Source of the DNA: Aquiflexum gelatinilyticum
GTDB lineage: Bacteria > Bacteroidota > Bacteroidia > Cytophagales > Cyclobacteriaceae
NCBI RefSeq assembly: GCF_024741135.1
Contig: NZ_JANSUY010000002.1
Coordinates: forward strand, 372,001 to 436,000
Reading direction: 5' to 3'
DNA: 64,000 nucleotides
A program made the translations under genes and the position numbers. Shown in pieces: positions 52,695 to 60,731 of this stretch (positions within the stretch are counted from its first letter, which is position 1; the number at the start of each line of letters is the position of its first letter). Below the pieces are notes generated by a model. It did not search any database, was not told the DNA's origin, and worked only from the letters and a program-made list of their open reading frames with translations.

Positions 52695-53336
52695 TTGGCA
52701 AAAGAACTTTATATATTCAGTGGACTTGGAGCAGATGAAAGAGTTTTCCAAAATCTAGACTTCTCTGACTTTTCGACAACTTTTATTAAATGGATTATTC
52801 CACATGAAGATGAGGCAATTGAGAATTATGCAACTCGGCTTCTTGACCAAATTTCGACTACAAAACCCACACTAATCGGACTGTCATTTGGTGGAATCAT
52901 GGCAATTGAAGTGGCCAAACAAATTGACACTAAAAAGGTGATTGTGATTGCTTCAGCCAAGACAAAAAAAGAAATTCCATTTTACTATCGTTTTGCGGGG
53001 AAACTTGGATTATATAAACTTTTGCCGATAAGACTTTTAAAGAGCTCAAACTTTATTACAAATTGGTTTTTCGGAACAAGTTCAGAATTTGATAAACTGC
53101 TTTTAAAACAAATCCTCAAAGACACTGACCCTACTTTCCTAAAATGGGCTATTGGCAAAATTGTACAGTGGAAAAACCTTTTACCTCCAAAAAACATATT
53201 TCATATTCATGGTACGAGTGATAGAATTTTACCTTTAATTTTTGTAAAGAGTAACTTTAAAGTTAAAAATGGTGGACATTTAATGACTTTAAACCAAGAA
53301 AAAGAACTGAATCAAATATTGAGGTCACAGCTTTGA
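52695..53336 (+). CDS. Alpha/beta hydrolase, TTG start, AT-rich
   Basis: The 213-residue product opens 'AKELYIFSGLGADERVFQNLDF', has the nucleophile elbow 'LIGLSFGGIMAIEVA' (G-x-S-x-G), a late 'IHGTSDRILP' acid region and the histidine in 'KNGGHLMTL'. No ATG lies near the conserved start; TTG at 52695 gives the expected N-terminus, whereas the ORF from 52575 overlaps the preceding gene and is unlikely. The base composition is visibly AT-richer than both neighbours, and the gene splits two isomerase genes, so recent insertion is likely. The substrate is unknown. Confidence 0.75.
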   Translation: MAKELYIFSGLGADERVFQNLDFSDFSTTFIKWIIPHEDEAIENYATRLLDQISTTKPTLIGLSFGGIMAIEVAKQIDTKKVIVIASAKTKKEIPFYYRFAGKLGLYKLLPIRLLKSSNFITNWFFGTSSEFDKLLLKQILKDTDPTFLKWAIGKIVQWKNLLPPKNIFHIHGTSDRILPLIFVKSNFKVKNGGHLMTLNQEKELNQILRSQL

Positions 53337-53410
53337 CTGAAAAAAATGGCAAACAGTCAAAATGATTTGTGCCTATAAACCTTATTCTTGCCAAGTTTAT
53401 GTGTAGTTTA

Positions 53411-53444
53411 TTTCTGCGAAAATCTGCGACATCTGCGGGATTTT
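53411..53444. repeat. ATCTGCGACATCTGCGGG-word repeat
   Basis: Three near-tandem words (TTTCTGCGAAA, ATCTGCGAC, ATCTGCGGGA) lie between the hydrolase and the following exported isomerase. A related block is at 21757-21786. Confidence 0.5.
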
Positions 53445-53490
53445 TCCTAATGATGAATCTTATTAAAATCATAACCAAAAAGATCAAAAA

Positions 53491-54348
53491 ATGAACAAGT
53501 TCTTATTTACCACATTGATAATAAGCCTGCTTTTGGTAGGAAATAGTGAAGCCCAATCCAAAAAAGCACTGTTTCCTGACACACCCGGGATGGTTTCTTA
53601 TACTTATCGCGACAGTTTCAAAAAGGATGTAGCGGCCACTTTGGATACTTTGCAGGACATGGGCATCAAGGACATGGAGTTTTCCAATCTCTTTGGAAAG
53701 ACGGCAGCGGACTTAAGGGCAATGTTGGATGAGCGCGACATGTTTTGTTCGTCTTTTGGGGTGAGTTATGCCGATATGATGGAAAAAACCGATCAGGTGG
53801 CAGAAAATGCCAAAACGCTTGGTGCAAAATATGTCCGAATTGCTTCGATACCATATACTGCACCTTTTGACTTGGCAGAGGCTGAAAAAGCAATCGCTGA
53901 TTTTAATGCAGTTGGGAAAGTGTTGAAAGAAAAGTATGACCTGACTTTTTGCTACCATAACCATGGTTTTGAGTTTCAACCCCATGGAGACGCAACCCTT
54001 TTTGACCTAATGATTCAGAAGAATGATCCCAAATATGTGAGTTATGAAATGGACATTTTGTGGACGTTTTTTCCCGGAGCAGATCCTGTGTTGTATCTCG
54101 AAAAATACGGAGAAAGGTTTGCTTTGATGCATTTGAAAGACTTGCGAAAAGGAGTGGAAGGAAACATGTCGGGAGGAACACCTGTAGAAAATGATGTCGC
54201 TCTTGGTACCGGACAATTGGATATTCCGGCGATATTGGTTGCTGCCAAAAAAGCCAAAGTAAAGCATTACTACATTGAGGATGAAAGTCCGGTTTATTAC
54301 AAGCAGGTTCCCCAAAGTATGGAGTATTTGAAAAGCTTGAAAAAATAA
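53491..54348 (+). CDS. Exported sugar phosphate isomerase/epimerase-like TIM barrel
   Basis: The 285-residue product has a signal peptide ('FLFTTLIISLLLVGNSEAQ') followed by a xylose-isomerase-like TIM barrel: 'TLDTLQDMGIKDMEFSNLFG', 'AKYVRIASIPYTAPFDL', 'FCYHNHGFEF' (paired histidines), 'YVSYEMDILWTF', 'LMHLKDLRKG' and 'HYYIEDESPV' at the end. Ligand residues of the family are retained, so it is probably active in the periplasm. With the PhyH oxygenase and the cytoplasmic isomerase it may form a sugar-modifying group now interrupted by the hydrolase. Confidence 0.88.
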   Translation: MNKFLFTTLIISLLLVGNSEAQSKKALFPDTPGMVSYTYRDSFKKDVAATLDTLQDMGIKDMEFSNLFGKTAADLRAMLDERDMFCSSFGVSYADMMEKTDQVAENAKTLGAKYVRIASIPYTAPFDLAEAEKAIADFNAVGKVLKEKYDLTFCYHNHGFEFQPHGDATLFDLMIQKNDPKYVSYEMDILWTFFPGADPVLYLEKYGERFALMHLKDLRKGVEGNMSGGTPVENDVALGTGQLDIPAILVAAKKAKVKHYYIEDESPVYYKQVPQSMEYLKSLKK

Positions 54349-54349
54349 T

Positions 54350-54392
54350 TAGTCCACAGTCCACGGTCGATAGTCCATAGCCACAGCAATTG
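54350..54392 (+). repeat. Degenerate GTCCACAG-word repeat, copy e
   Basis: Starting directly after the isomerase stop codon, the words GTCCACAG, TCCACGGTC, GATAGTCCATAG and CCACAGCAATTGG follow one another. It is the longest clear member of the family and shares its order with copy b (7449-7491). Confidence 0.8.
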
Positions 54393-54531
54393 GACTTCAC
54401 TCCGAGTGTTAGAATGGTTAATGGCAAGAATGAGTAGCTATGTAAAAAACTGTGGGCTTAGGATAATATCCATGAATATCAAATATCTATTAATATCCAT
54501 TTAGAAAAATTCGGTTCATTCATTTAATGAC

Positions 54532-54849
54532 CTATTTCCTTCCAATTATCCTCCTAAAAAACTGTTTCTCCTTTTCCCAAAAGAAGGAAAACTGACCAAA
54601 TACAAATCCCCACATCAGGAGGATAATCTGGTAAAGCGGCAATACCAAGACCAGGTAGAGTACGGTTTTCCAAAACCCGCCCCTTTCCATACTGACTCCC
54701 AAAAAGTCAAAAATCGGTTTTTTGATAAATAAAATCGTAAAGCCAGTCAGTGCAAAGACGATGAGAATCAAGATAACCTGCATCAAGCTATTCAGTTTCC
54801 ATTTGGTCTGAAGGCGGGTGAGAAAATTCGGTTTGGGTTCTTGAGACAT
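54532..54849 (-). CDS. Small two-TM membrane protein (DUF6787-like)
   Basis: The 105-residue product has a short soluble N-terminus, two hydrophobic segments ('LMQVILILIVFALTGFTILFI' and 'TVLYLVLVLPLYQIILLMWGFVFGQ') and a basic C-terminus ('FFWEKEKQFFRRIIGRK'). The pattern, with 'FGQF.FFW' followed by an arginine-rich end, resembles the DUF6787 family of Bacteroidota membrane proteins. No function is known. It lies between the isomerase and an M14 peptidase gene and may be co-transcribed with the latter. Confidence 0.7.
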   Translation of the reverse strand: MSQEPKPNFLTRLQTKWKLNSLMQVILILIVFALTGFTILFIKKPIFDFLGVSMERGGFWKTVLYLVLVLPLYQIILLMWGFVFGQFSFFWEKEKQFFRRIIGRK

Positions 54850-54925
54850 TTTTGATTTTTTAATGTAAAGGGAATCTCGGGGATTTTCAGAAATTACTTT
54901 GGGTGAATTTTAAGGGAGAGTAGAT

Positions 54926-56659
54926 TCAATTTTCGATCCTAAAGACAGGATAGCGGTTGTGTTCTTTCTCCTTCCAAGGGGAGCGCTCATGAACCCATCT
55001 CAATTGTGCACCAGCATTCTTGGCCAATTCCTCATCTTTTGCTTTTTCCTCTTCAAGCTGTTTCCTGAGTTCGGGATTTTGCTTCAGGTATTCAGCAGCC
55101 AAATCTTCAAAAACATAGGCTGAAAAACCCTCCTTGGCTTGGAGAATGGTGTCGAAGAAATTCCATGCAAAAAAGCTGTCCTCTCCTTGCGGTTCCAATA
55201 CTTCCATGATATAGCGGTTGGTTTCCTGATTCATTTCAATTATGAAATCCCCTTTTCTGAAAGTCAATGCAGACTGAGATTTTTCAACCTGTATCCCAGT
55301 ATGCAGGTAATGTCCTTCAAATGGACGCTGCCCAGTCTGGAAATCCTTGATATGATAAACTGTAACCTGGATTGTCGTATCCGATTTCAGCTGTTCGGTT
55401 CTGATTCCGTTTCTTTGGAGGTTTTCAATCACCGGATACCAAGCTTGGGGAATGATATAGGCTTTTGGTTTTTCGATAACCAAGCCATCTGAATAGGTGT
55501 CAAAGAATTTTACTTCTTTGGAAAAGGGCTTCCTCCGGTCATAATATAGCCTGGGAAGCCCTGAGATTTCTGAAGGTTTTTGACCTGATTCATAGCCGTT
55601 AAACTCAATCAGTGAATGTTGATTTTTGTCCAAGACGTGGTTTAAGGCAAATTCTTTTTGGGTTTTTCTTGCCATCCGGTCTGCCTTGGCCATTTCAACC
55701 ATTTTTTCACCGTCTTTTTGGAAGACTTCAATAAAGGTTTCAAACAGCGCATAGGTGGATTTCACCCTTTGGTCATAGGGCTTCAGCATGTGAGTCTCCG
55801 GCATGAAACTCAGCGTACTGAAAAGCGCCGCATAGCCGCTGCTATACCTGCCGCTGTCCTTGAATTGGTTCCAACCGTCTTCGGGCTTTGAACCATAAGC
55901 ATTGACATAGGGAACCATCGGGAATTCCCTTGCTTTCATCTTTTCATACAGCATTGGATTCATTTCTTGATCCAGATAGCTGCCCAATTTGCCACCAAGT
56001 CTGTTGTGTTGGGTGGAGATCAAAGTCATCACATGCTGGTAATCGGCACCGTTGCTGACGTGGGTATCGATGAATACCTGCGGCCTCAGCCAATTGAAAA
56101 TCTGCTGGAATGACTTGGCATTTTTTGTATCTGCTTTTATAAAATCCCTGTTGAGGTCAAAGTTTCTTGCATTGCCTCGGAAACCGAATTCCTCTGGACC
56201 GTTTTGGTTGACGCGGCTAAATGAGCCTCTGTTCAGGTGGCCGCCGATATTATATACCGGGATGATGGCCATGGCGAGGTTTTCTGGAACCTCGATTTTT
56301 TTGAGCAAAACATCCCTCAAAAACATCATCGAGGCGTCTATGCCATCGGGTTCGCCGGGGTGGATGGCATTATTGATGAAGAGCACGAGCCGGTTGGTAT
56401 CATGCCATTCTTTGGGATCAAATGCGCCTTTTCGGTCAAATAGGACCACATGCAGTGGAAGTCCGGCATCTGTCATGCCCATCTCCACAATTCTTACTTC
56501 CTTAAAATCATCAGCCAGAATTTGAAAGTATCCGATCACATCATGGTAAGTTGGCGTTTCCTTTCCGCCGCTGGATTCAAATTGGGTCTGATATTTCTTT
56601 TGGGCAATAGCTGAAAAGCCAAGGCAAAATGCCATCAATAGGAAGAAAGGTTTTTTCAT
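54926..56659 (-). CDS. Exported M14-family zinc carboxypeptidase
   Basis: The 577-residue product has a signal peptide ('KKPFFLLMAFCLGFSAIAQ') and an M14 domain with zinc ligands H100 and E103 in 'NNAIHPGEPDG' and a third histidine in 'VFIDTHVSNGADY'. A glutamate in 'FMPETHMLKPYDQR' is a candidate for the catalytic base. It differs clearly in sequence from the pair at 7494-10862 and has no EF-hand-like loops. It should act on peptides in the periplasm or outside the cell. Confidence 0.9.
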   Translation of the reverse strand: MKKPFFLLMAFCLGFSAIAQKKYQTQFESSGGKETPTYHDVIGYFQILADDFKEVRIVEMGMTDAGLPLHVVLFDRKGAFDPKEWHDTNRLVLFINNAIHPGEPDGIDASMMFLRDVLLKKIEVPENLAMAIIPVYNIGGHLNRGSFSRVNQNGPEEFGFRGNARNFDLNRDFIKADTKNAKSFQQIFNWLRPQVFIDTHVSNGADYQHVMTLISTQHNRLGGKLGSYLDQEMNPMLYEKMKAREFPMVPYVNAYGSKPEDGWNQFKDSGRYSSGYAALFSTLSFMPETHMLKPYDQRVKSTYALFETFIEVFQKDGEKMVEMAKADRMARKTQKEFALNHVLDKNQHSLIEFNGYESGQKPSEISGLPRLYYDRRKPFSKEVKFFDTYSDGLVIEKPKAYIIPQAWYPVIENLQRNGIRTEQLKSDTTIQVTVYHIKDFQTGQRPFEGHYLHTGIQVEKSQSALTFRKGDFIIEMNQETNRYIMEVLEPQGEDSFFAWNFFDTILQAKEGFSAYVFEDLAAEYLKQNPELRKQLEEEKAKDEELAKNAGAQLRWVHERSPWKEKEHNRYPVFRIEN

Positions 56660-56796
56660 TCCCGAATTTGGATAAAATGGTCAAATAATGCTAAAAGAGA
56701 TTGCAATTATTGGGATTGAAAATCTGAAATCCATTTTACCCTTTGGGTAACGGAACTCTAAAAAATCAGATTTGTAAATGATAGGTTTCGAGAAAT

Positions 56797-56836
56797 AAAA
56801 AAACCCACCCGATCAAGTGATTTTGGGTGGGTTTTT
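56797..56836 (-). terminator. Rho-independent terminator after the aspartate kinase gene
   Basis: AAAAACCCACCC (56799-56810) and GGGTGGGTTTTT (56825-56836) form a 12-bp stem with a 14-nt loop, with T residues after it on the minus strand. It lies 20 nt after the stop codon. Confidence 0.9.
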
Positions 56837-56855
56837 CAATTCTGAGGATTATTGC

Positions 56856-58175
56856 TTACCATTCAAACAAACCTTCATTCAGGCTTTTCAAGGCCTCATT
56901 TTTATACTTTGCTTCCAAAAGGAGAGACACATTGTGGCGGCTTCCTCCATAAGAAACCATCCTGATCGGATAATCCTTCAGGCAATTCATGATTTTGGCC
57001 ATGGTTCCTTTGGATTCGGCTATCATATTTCCCACGATCGAAACGATTGTCTGATTGCTGTCCACCTCAACTGTTCCGTAAATTTCAAGTTCTTTGACGA
57101 TTACTGCCAAATGTGAAAGGTCATCAATAGTCACCGAAACAGCCACCTCTGAAGTAGTGATCATGTCGATGGATGTTTTGTACTTCTCAAATACCTCAAA
57201 CACTTTTCTCAAAAAGCCATAAGCCAAAAGCATTCTACTGGATTTGATTTTGATGGCAGTGATGCCATCTTTGGCTGCTAGGGCTTTCACTCCTGAGCCC
57301 TGTTCTTTGGCGGTGATGGTAGTTCCGGGTGCATCCGGTTCCATGGTATTCAGCAACTTGACCGGGATGTTATATTGTTGGGCAGGCCATATGGAGGCAG
57401 GGTGGAGGATTTTTGCTCCGAAATAAGCCAATTCAGCTGCTTCATCAAAAGACATCTGTGCAATAGGACGGGTTTTGTCCACGATCCTCGGGTCATTGTT
57501 GTGCATGCCATCGATGTCAGTCCAGATTTCAATCACTTCAGAATTGATGGCTGCCCCGATCAGTGATGCCGAATAATCAGAACCTCCTCTTTTGAGGTTG
57601 TCGACTTCATTTCTGTGGTTTTTGCAGATATAACCCTGTGTCACAAAAATCCTGTCTTGGGGATAGTTTGCGAGAATAGCTTTGAGTTTTTCAGAGATTT
57701 TCTTCAGCTCAGGCTCATGGTTTTCGTCGATACTCATGAAATCCAAGGCAGGCAAAAACACTGCATTAATCTCTAATTCCTGCAACAGGGTAAAGAAAAG
57801 CTTGGTAGAAAGGAGTTCTCCCTGAGCCAGAATATCCCTGTTGATGGCTTCATTAAAGGAGATTTTCAAAATAATATTCAGGAACTCAAAATGCTCTTTG
57901 ATGATTTTTTCTGCCTTGTTTCGGGCGGCTTCTGTCTTCAGCAATTCTTTGTAAAAGGTAAGATAATGCTGGTGTAGGACATCGATTCTTTGTTTTGCCA
58001 AGTCTTTATTGGCATCTTCCAAAGCTTCTCCAATCCCCACAAGGGCATTTGTAGTCCCGGAAAGTGCTGAGAGGACAACGATTTTTTTGTCATTGTCTCG
58101 GGTTATCAGGTCTTTGACTTGGTGCATTCTCTCGGGTTTGCCTACTGAGGTTCCCCCGAACTTCATTATTTTCAT
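56856..58175 (-). CDS. Aspartate kinase
   Basis: The 439-residue product is a monofunctional class-III-type aspartokinase. The N-terminal kinase motif is 'KIMKFGGTSVGKPERM', with the aspartate site in 'LKRGGSDYSASLIGAAI' and 'IWTDIDGMHNNDPRI'; the C-terminal tandem ACT region ('LLAYGFLRKVFEVFEKYKTSIDMITTSEVAVSVTIDD') provides amino-acid feedback control. It phosphorylates aspartate in lysine, threonine and methionine synthesis. It starts 40 nt after ribH and is probably co-transcribed with it. Which amino acid inhibits it cannot be told. Confidence 0.94.
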   Translation of the reverse strand: MKIMKFGGTSVGKPERMHQVKDLITRDNDKKIVVLSALSGTTNALVGIGEALEDANKDLAKQRIDVLHQHYLTFYKELLKTEAARNKAEKIIKEHFEFLNIILKISFNEAINRDILAQGELLSTKLFFTLLQELEINAVFLPALDFMSIDENHEPELKKISEKLKAILANYPQDRIFVTQGYICKNHRNEVDNLKRGGSDYSASLIGAAINSEVIEIWTDIDGMHNNDPRIVDKTRPIAQMSFDEAAELAYFGAKILHPASIWPAQQYNIPVKLLNTMEPDAPGTTITAKEQGSGVKALAAKDGITAIKIKSSRMLLAYGFLRKVFEVFEKYKTSIDMITTSEVAVSVTIDDLSHLAVIVKELEIYGTVEVDSNQTIVSIVGNMIAESKGTMAKIMNCLKDYPIRMVSYGGSRHNVSLLLEAKYKNEALKSLNEGLFEW

Positions 58176-58215
58176 AATGGATATGGTTTAAAAGGTTTGT
58201 TCTTTTTGGAGTGGG

Positions 58216-58692
58216 TCAAAAGCCCAACATTTTGATAGCGGTGATGGCTGCTTCATCTCCTTTGTTACCGTGTTTTCCACCGGACCTATCCAAAGCCTGC
58301 TGAAGGGTATTGGGAGTCAAAACACCAAAAATTATCGGTTTGTTGAACTTCAGAGCAACATTGGTAATTCCATGGGCTACGGCATCACAGATAAAATCAA
58401 AGTGCCTTGTTTCTCCCTGAATTACACATCCTAGGCAAATGACGGCATCGATTTCTTCCAATTCAGCAAGCCATTGAGCCCCAAGGGTCAGCTCAAAGGA
58501 ACCCGGCACATTCTTTCGGAATATGTTTTCTTTCTTGGCACCGTGCATCAACAATGTTTCTACTGCACCGGAGAAAAGGGATTCCGTCACCTGCTCATTC
58601 CATTCAGAAACGACTATGCCAAATTTTTTACCGGAAATATCCTGGATGTTTTTGTCAGAATACTGACTTAGACTTTTCAATGAAGTTGCCAT
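58216..58692 (-). CDS. ribH: 6,7-dimethyl-8-ribityllumazine synthase
   Basis: The 158-residue product is a standard-length lumazine synthase: 'GIVVSEWNEQVTESLFSGA', 'VPGSFELTLGAQ', the catalytic histidine H97 in 'IQGETRHFDFI', 'PIIFGVLTPNTLQQALDRSGG' and 'KHGNKGDEAAITAI'. It makes the penultimate intermediate of riboflavin, assembling as pentamers or capsids. The ATG at 58692 is used; the upstream in-frame extension overlaps a terminator-like hairpin. Confidence 0.97.
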   Translation of the reverse strand: MATSLKSLSQYSDKNIQDISGKKFGIVVSEWNEQVTESLFSGAVETLLMHGAKKENIFRKNVPGSFELTLGAQWLAELEEIDAVICLGCVIQGETRHFDFICDAVAHGITNVALKFNKPIIFGVLTPNTLQQALDRSGGKHGNKGDEAAITAIKMLGF

Positions 58693-58710
58693 GGGAGTTT
58701 GGTTTTTGGT

Positions 58711-58748
58711 ATAAATAAAAAAGAGTAAGACCACAGGGCCTTACTCTT
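58711..58748 (-). terminator. Hairpin with T-tract between the TPR gene and ribH
   Basis: AAGAGTAAG (58721-58729) and CTTACTCTT (58740-58748) form a perfect 9-bp stem, and TTTTTTATTTAT follows on the minus strand. It could end the TPR transcript or attenuate ribH, whose ATG is 19 nt further on. Confidence 0.75.
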
Positions 58749-58775
58749 CCAAAATGCTTTTGAAATATCAAAGCA

Positions 58776-59489
58776 TTACTTAGAGGCAAGGCCTTCCAAG
58801 CGCGCTTTGTGTTTTCGTGCGTTAGTATATTCAAATGACTCAAAGTACTTGTCTTCGATTTCGCCATATGCTTTGATAGCATTGTCAAGGTCGCCTGCTT
58901 CTTCGTAAGCCACGGCTAATTTGCTCAGGTAACGAGGTGCGAAAAATTTATTTTCCTTATGGTCAATGGCTCTTTTATAAGCAGCGATCGCGTCTTTGGT
59001 ATTGTCCAACTCCATGTAAGCATCTCCCAATAGGGCAAATGCTCTTGCCTGAACAAAAAAGTCATCTGCAGAGAATTGCTTTAGGTGATCGACAGCTTTT
59101 TGAAATTCGCCTTGAGACAAATAAATCGAACCTACATAGAAGTGGGCAAGGTTAGCTACATCTGTTCTTCCATAGTCATCAATGATTTTTAGAAAACCTG
59201 CGTTAGAACCGTCACCGTTCAGCGCAAATTCTATGCTGTCCTGCTCAAAGTAATACACAGCCTGAAACATTTCAGCCTGGGCTTTGGTGTTTTTATTTTG
59301 TGTATCTATCTGCAAGTACAAAATAGCTGCGATCAATAAGATTACACCAACGAGTATACCGCCAAATATTTTTGAATTCTTTCTGATAAAGGCTTCCCCT
59401 CTTTCCAATCTTCCTTTGATTTCTTCCGGATTTTCCAGAAGCTCATGTTGATGTTCAGATTGGGATTTCTTTGTTTGTTTCGTAGCCAT
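58776..59489 (-). CDS. Membrane-anchored TPR protein (YfgM-like)
   Basis: The 237-residue product has a polar N-terminus, one membrane segment ('KIFGGILVGVILLIAAILYLQI', about 40-61) and a periplasmic TPR region ('ANLAHFYVGSIYLSQGEFQKAVDHLKQF', 'ARAFALLGDAYMELDNTKDAIAAYKRAI'). The architecture is that of YfgM/ancillary SecYEG TPR proteins. It lies upstream of ribH as in many Bacteroidota. It has its own promoter. Confidence 0.88.
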   Translation of the reverse strand: MATKQTKKSQSEHQHELLENPEEIKGRLERGEAFIRKNSKIFGGILVGVILLIAAILYLQIDTQNKNTKAQAEMFQAVYYFEQDSIEFALNGDGSNAGFLKIIDDYGRTDVANLAHFYVGSIYLSQGEFQKAVDHLKQFSADDFFVQARAFALLGDAYMELDNTKDAIAAYKRAIDHKENKFFAPRYLSKLAVAYEEAGDLDNAIKAYGEIEDKYFESFEYTNARKHKARLEGLASK

Positions 59490-59508
59490 TCTTTAAAATT
59501 TTCCGCCG

Positions 59509-59538
59509 CAAATATAAGGCTTTTACTTAATTCACAAA
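59509..59538 (-). promoter_or_regulatory. Bacteroidota-type promoter of the TPR gene
   Basis: On the minus strand, TTTG (59535-59538) and TATATTTG (59509-59516) are separated by 18 nt. The start codon follows about 20 nt downstream. Confidence 0.65.
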
Positions 59539-59549
59539 TAACAATAAAA

Positions 59550-59593
59550 AAAACCAGTCATGAATAAATGAATCTATATCCAAGACCGGTTTT
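59550..59593 (-). terminator. Hairpin terminator after pdhA
   Basis: AAAACCAGTC (59550-59559) and GACCGGTTTT (59584-59593) pair with one mismatch around a 24-nt loop, and a T-rich run follows on the minus strand. Confidence 0.65.
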
Positions 59594-59607
59594 GTTTTAG
59601 GTTTTAA

Positions 59608-60627
59608 TTATTCCATTACAAAAGGATAATCCTCCTGCATATATACATCTTCAAATGCCTTTTGTCCATCAGGCCAAGGAGATTCTTCCGCAAATTTGAC
59701 AGAATCATCCACTTGCTGTTTTACTCTTTTATCGATTTCGGCTAATTTTTCCTCTGTCAATATTTTATTGTCCAAGATGGTTTTTTTAACCTGCTCGATA
59801 GGATCTCTTTGCTTATATTCCTCTACTTCCTCCCTTGTTCTATATTTTTGTGGATCTGACATGGAGTGACCCTTGTATCGGTAAGTTCTGAATTCCAACA
59901 ATGTCGGTCCATCGCCTCTTCTTGCCCTGTCTGCAGCTTCAGCTACAGCTTCGTGGATCGCTTCTACATTCATCCCGTCTACCGGGAATGAAGGCATGTC
60001 GTATGCTTCGCCTATAGTGTATAATTCAGTGACATTGGAAGTTCTTTCTACAGAAGTTCCCATAGCGTAGCCGTTGTTTTCGATGACGAAGATGACAGGA
60101 GTTTTGTACAGCATGGCAAGGTTCAACGCTTCATGCACTGCACCTTGTCTTACAGCACCATCACCCATGTGGCAGATACAAAGGTTTTTGGTCCCTCTGT
60201 ATTTCTCAGCAAAACCGATTCCAAGGCCCATAGGAACCTGTGCACCCACGATTCCGTGGCCTCCCATGAATCCTCTTTCCTTGTCAAAAATGTGCATAGA
60301 TCCACCCTTACCTTTTGTGGTGCCGGTAGCTTTTCCATACAATTCAGCCATCACAGCTCCTGGATCAGTACCCAATCCAAGTGGATGGGCATGGTCACGG
60401 TAAGCTGTAATCCATTTATCATCTTTTTCAAGTGCAGTGATCGCGCCAGCTGCGCAGGCTTCCTGTCCGATATATAAATGACAAAATCCTCTGATTTTTT
60501 GTTGTCCGTATAATTGACCTGCTTTTTCCTCAAACTTCCTCATCAACAGCATGCTTTCATACCAGAATGCATAAGTTTCTTCGGAATATTTCACTTTCGC
60601 TTTGGGAGCTGTACTCTTCTTTGCCAT
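59608..60627 (-). CDS. pdhA: Pyruvate dehydrogenase E1 component, alpha subunit
   Basis: The 339-residue product is a thiamine-diphosphate E1 alpha subunit. The ThDP motif GDG-x(~24)-NN is 'HMGDGAVRQGAVHEALNLAM...VIENNGYAMGTSVER'; 'YRDHAHPLGLG' and 'GGHGIVGAQVP' are typical of PdhA, as is the phosphorylation-loop region 'RYKGHSMSDPQKYRTREEVEEY'. With the beta subunit (not in the window) it decarboxylates pyruvate for acetyl-CoA. The ATG at 60627 is chosen over an upstream in-frame codon. It is divergent from recF. Confidence 0.95.
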   Translation of the reverse strand: MAKKSTAPKAKVKYSEETYAFWYESMLLMRKFEEKAGQLYGQQKIRGFCHLYIGQEACAAGAITALEKDDKWITAYRDHAHPLGLGTDPGAVMAELYGKATGTTKGKGGSMHIFDKERGFMGGHGIVGAQVPMGLGIGFAEKYRGTKNLCICHMGDGAVRQGAVHEALNLAMLYKTPVIFVIENNGYAMGTSVERTSNVTELYTIGEAYDMPSFPVDGMNVEAIHEAVAEAADRARRGDGPTLLEFRTYRYKGHSMSDPQKYRTREEVEEYKQRDPIEQVKKTILDNKILTEEKLAEIDKRVKQQVDDSVKFAEESPWPDGQKAFEDVYMQEDYPFVME

Positions 60628-60731
60628 ATCGTATAATGTAAAATATGCTAAATTAGGCCTCAAATATAATCAAACAGGCTGAATTTTAACGCCGAGTGCG
60701 AAATTAGTCAAAAACCCCACAGATTCTAAGC

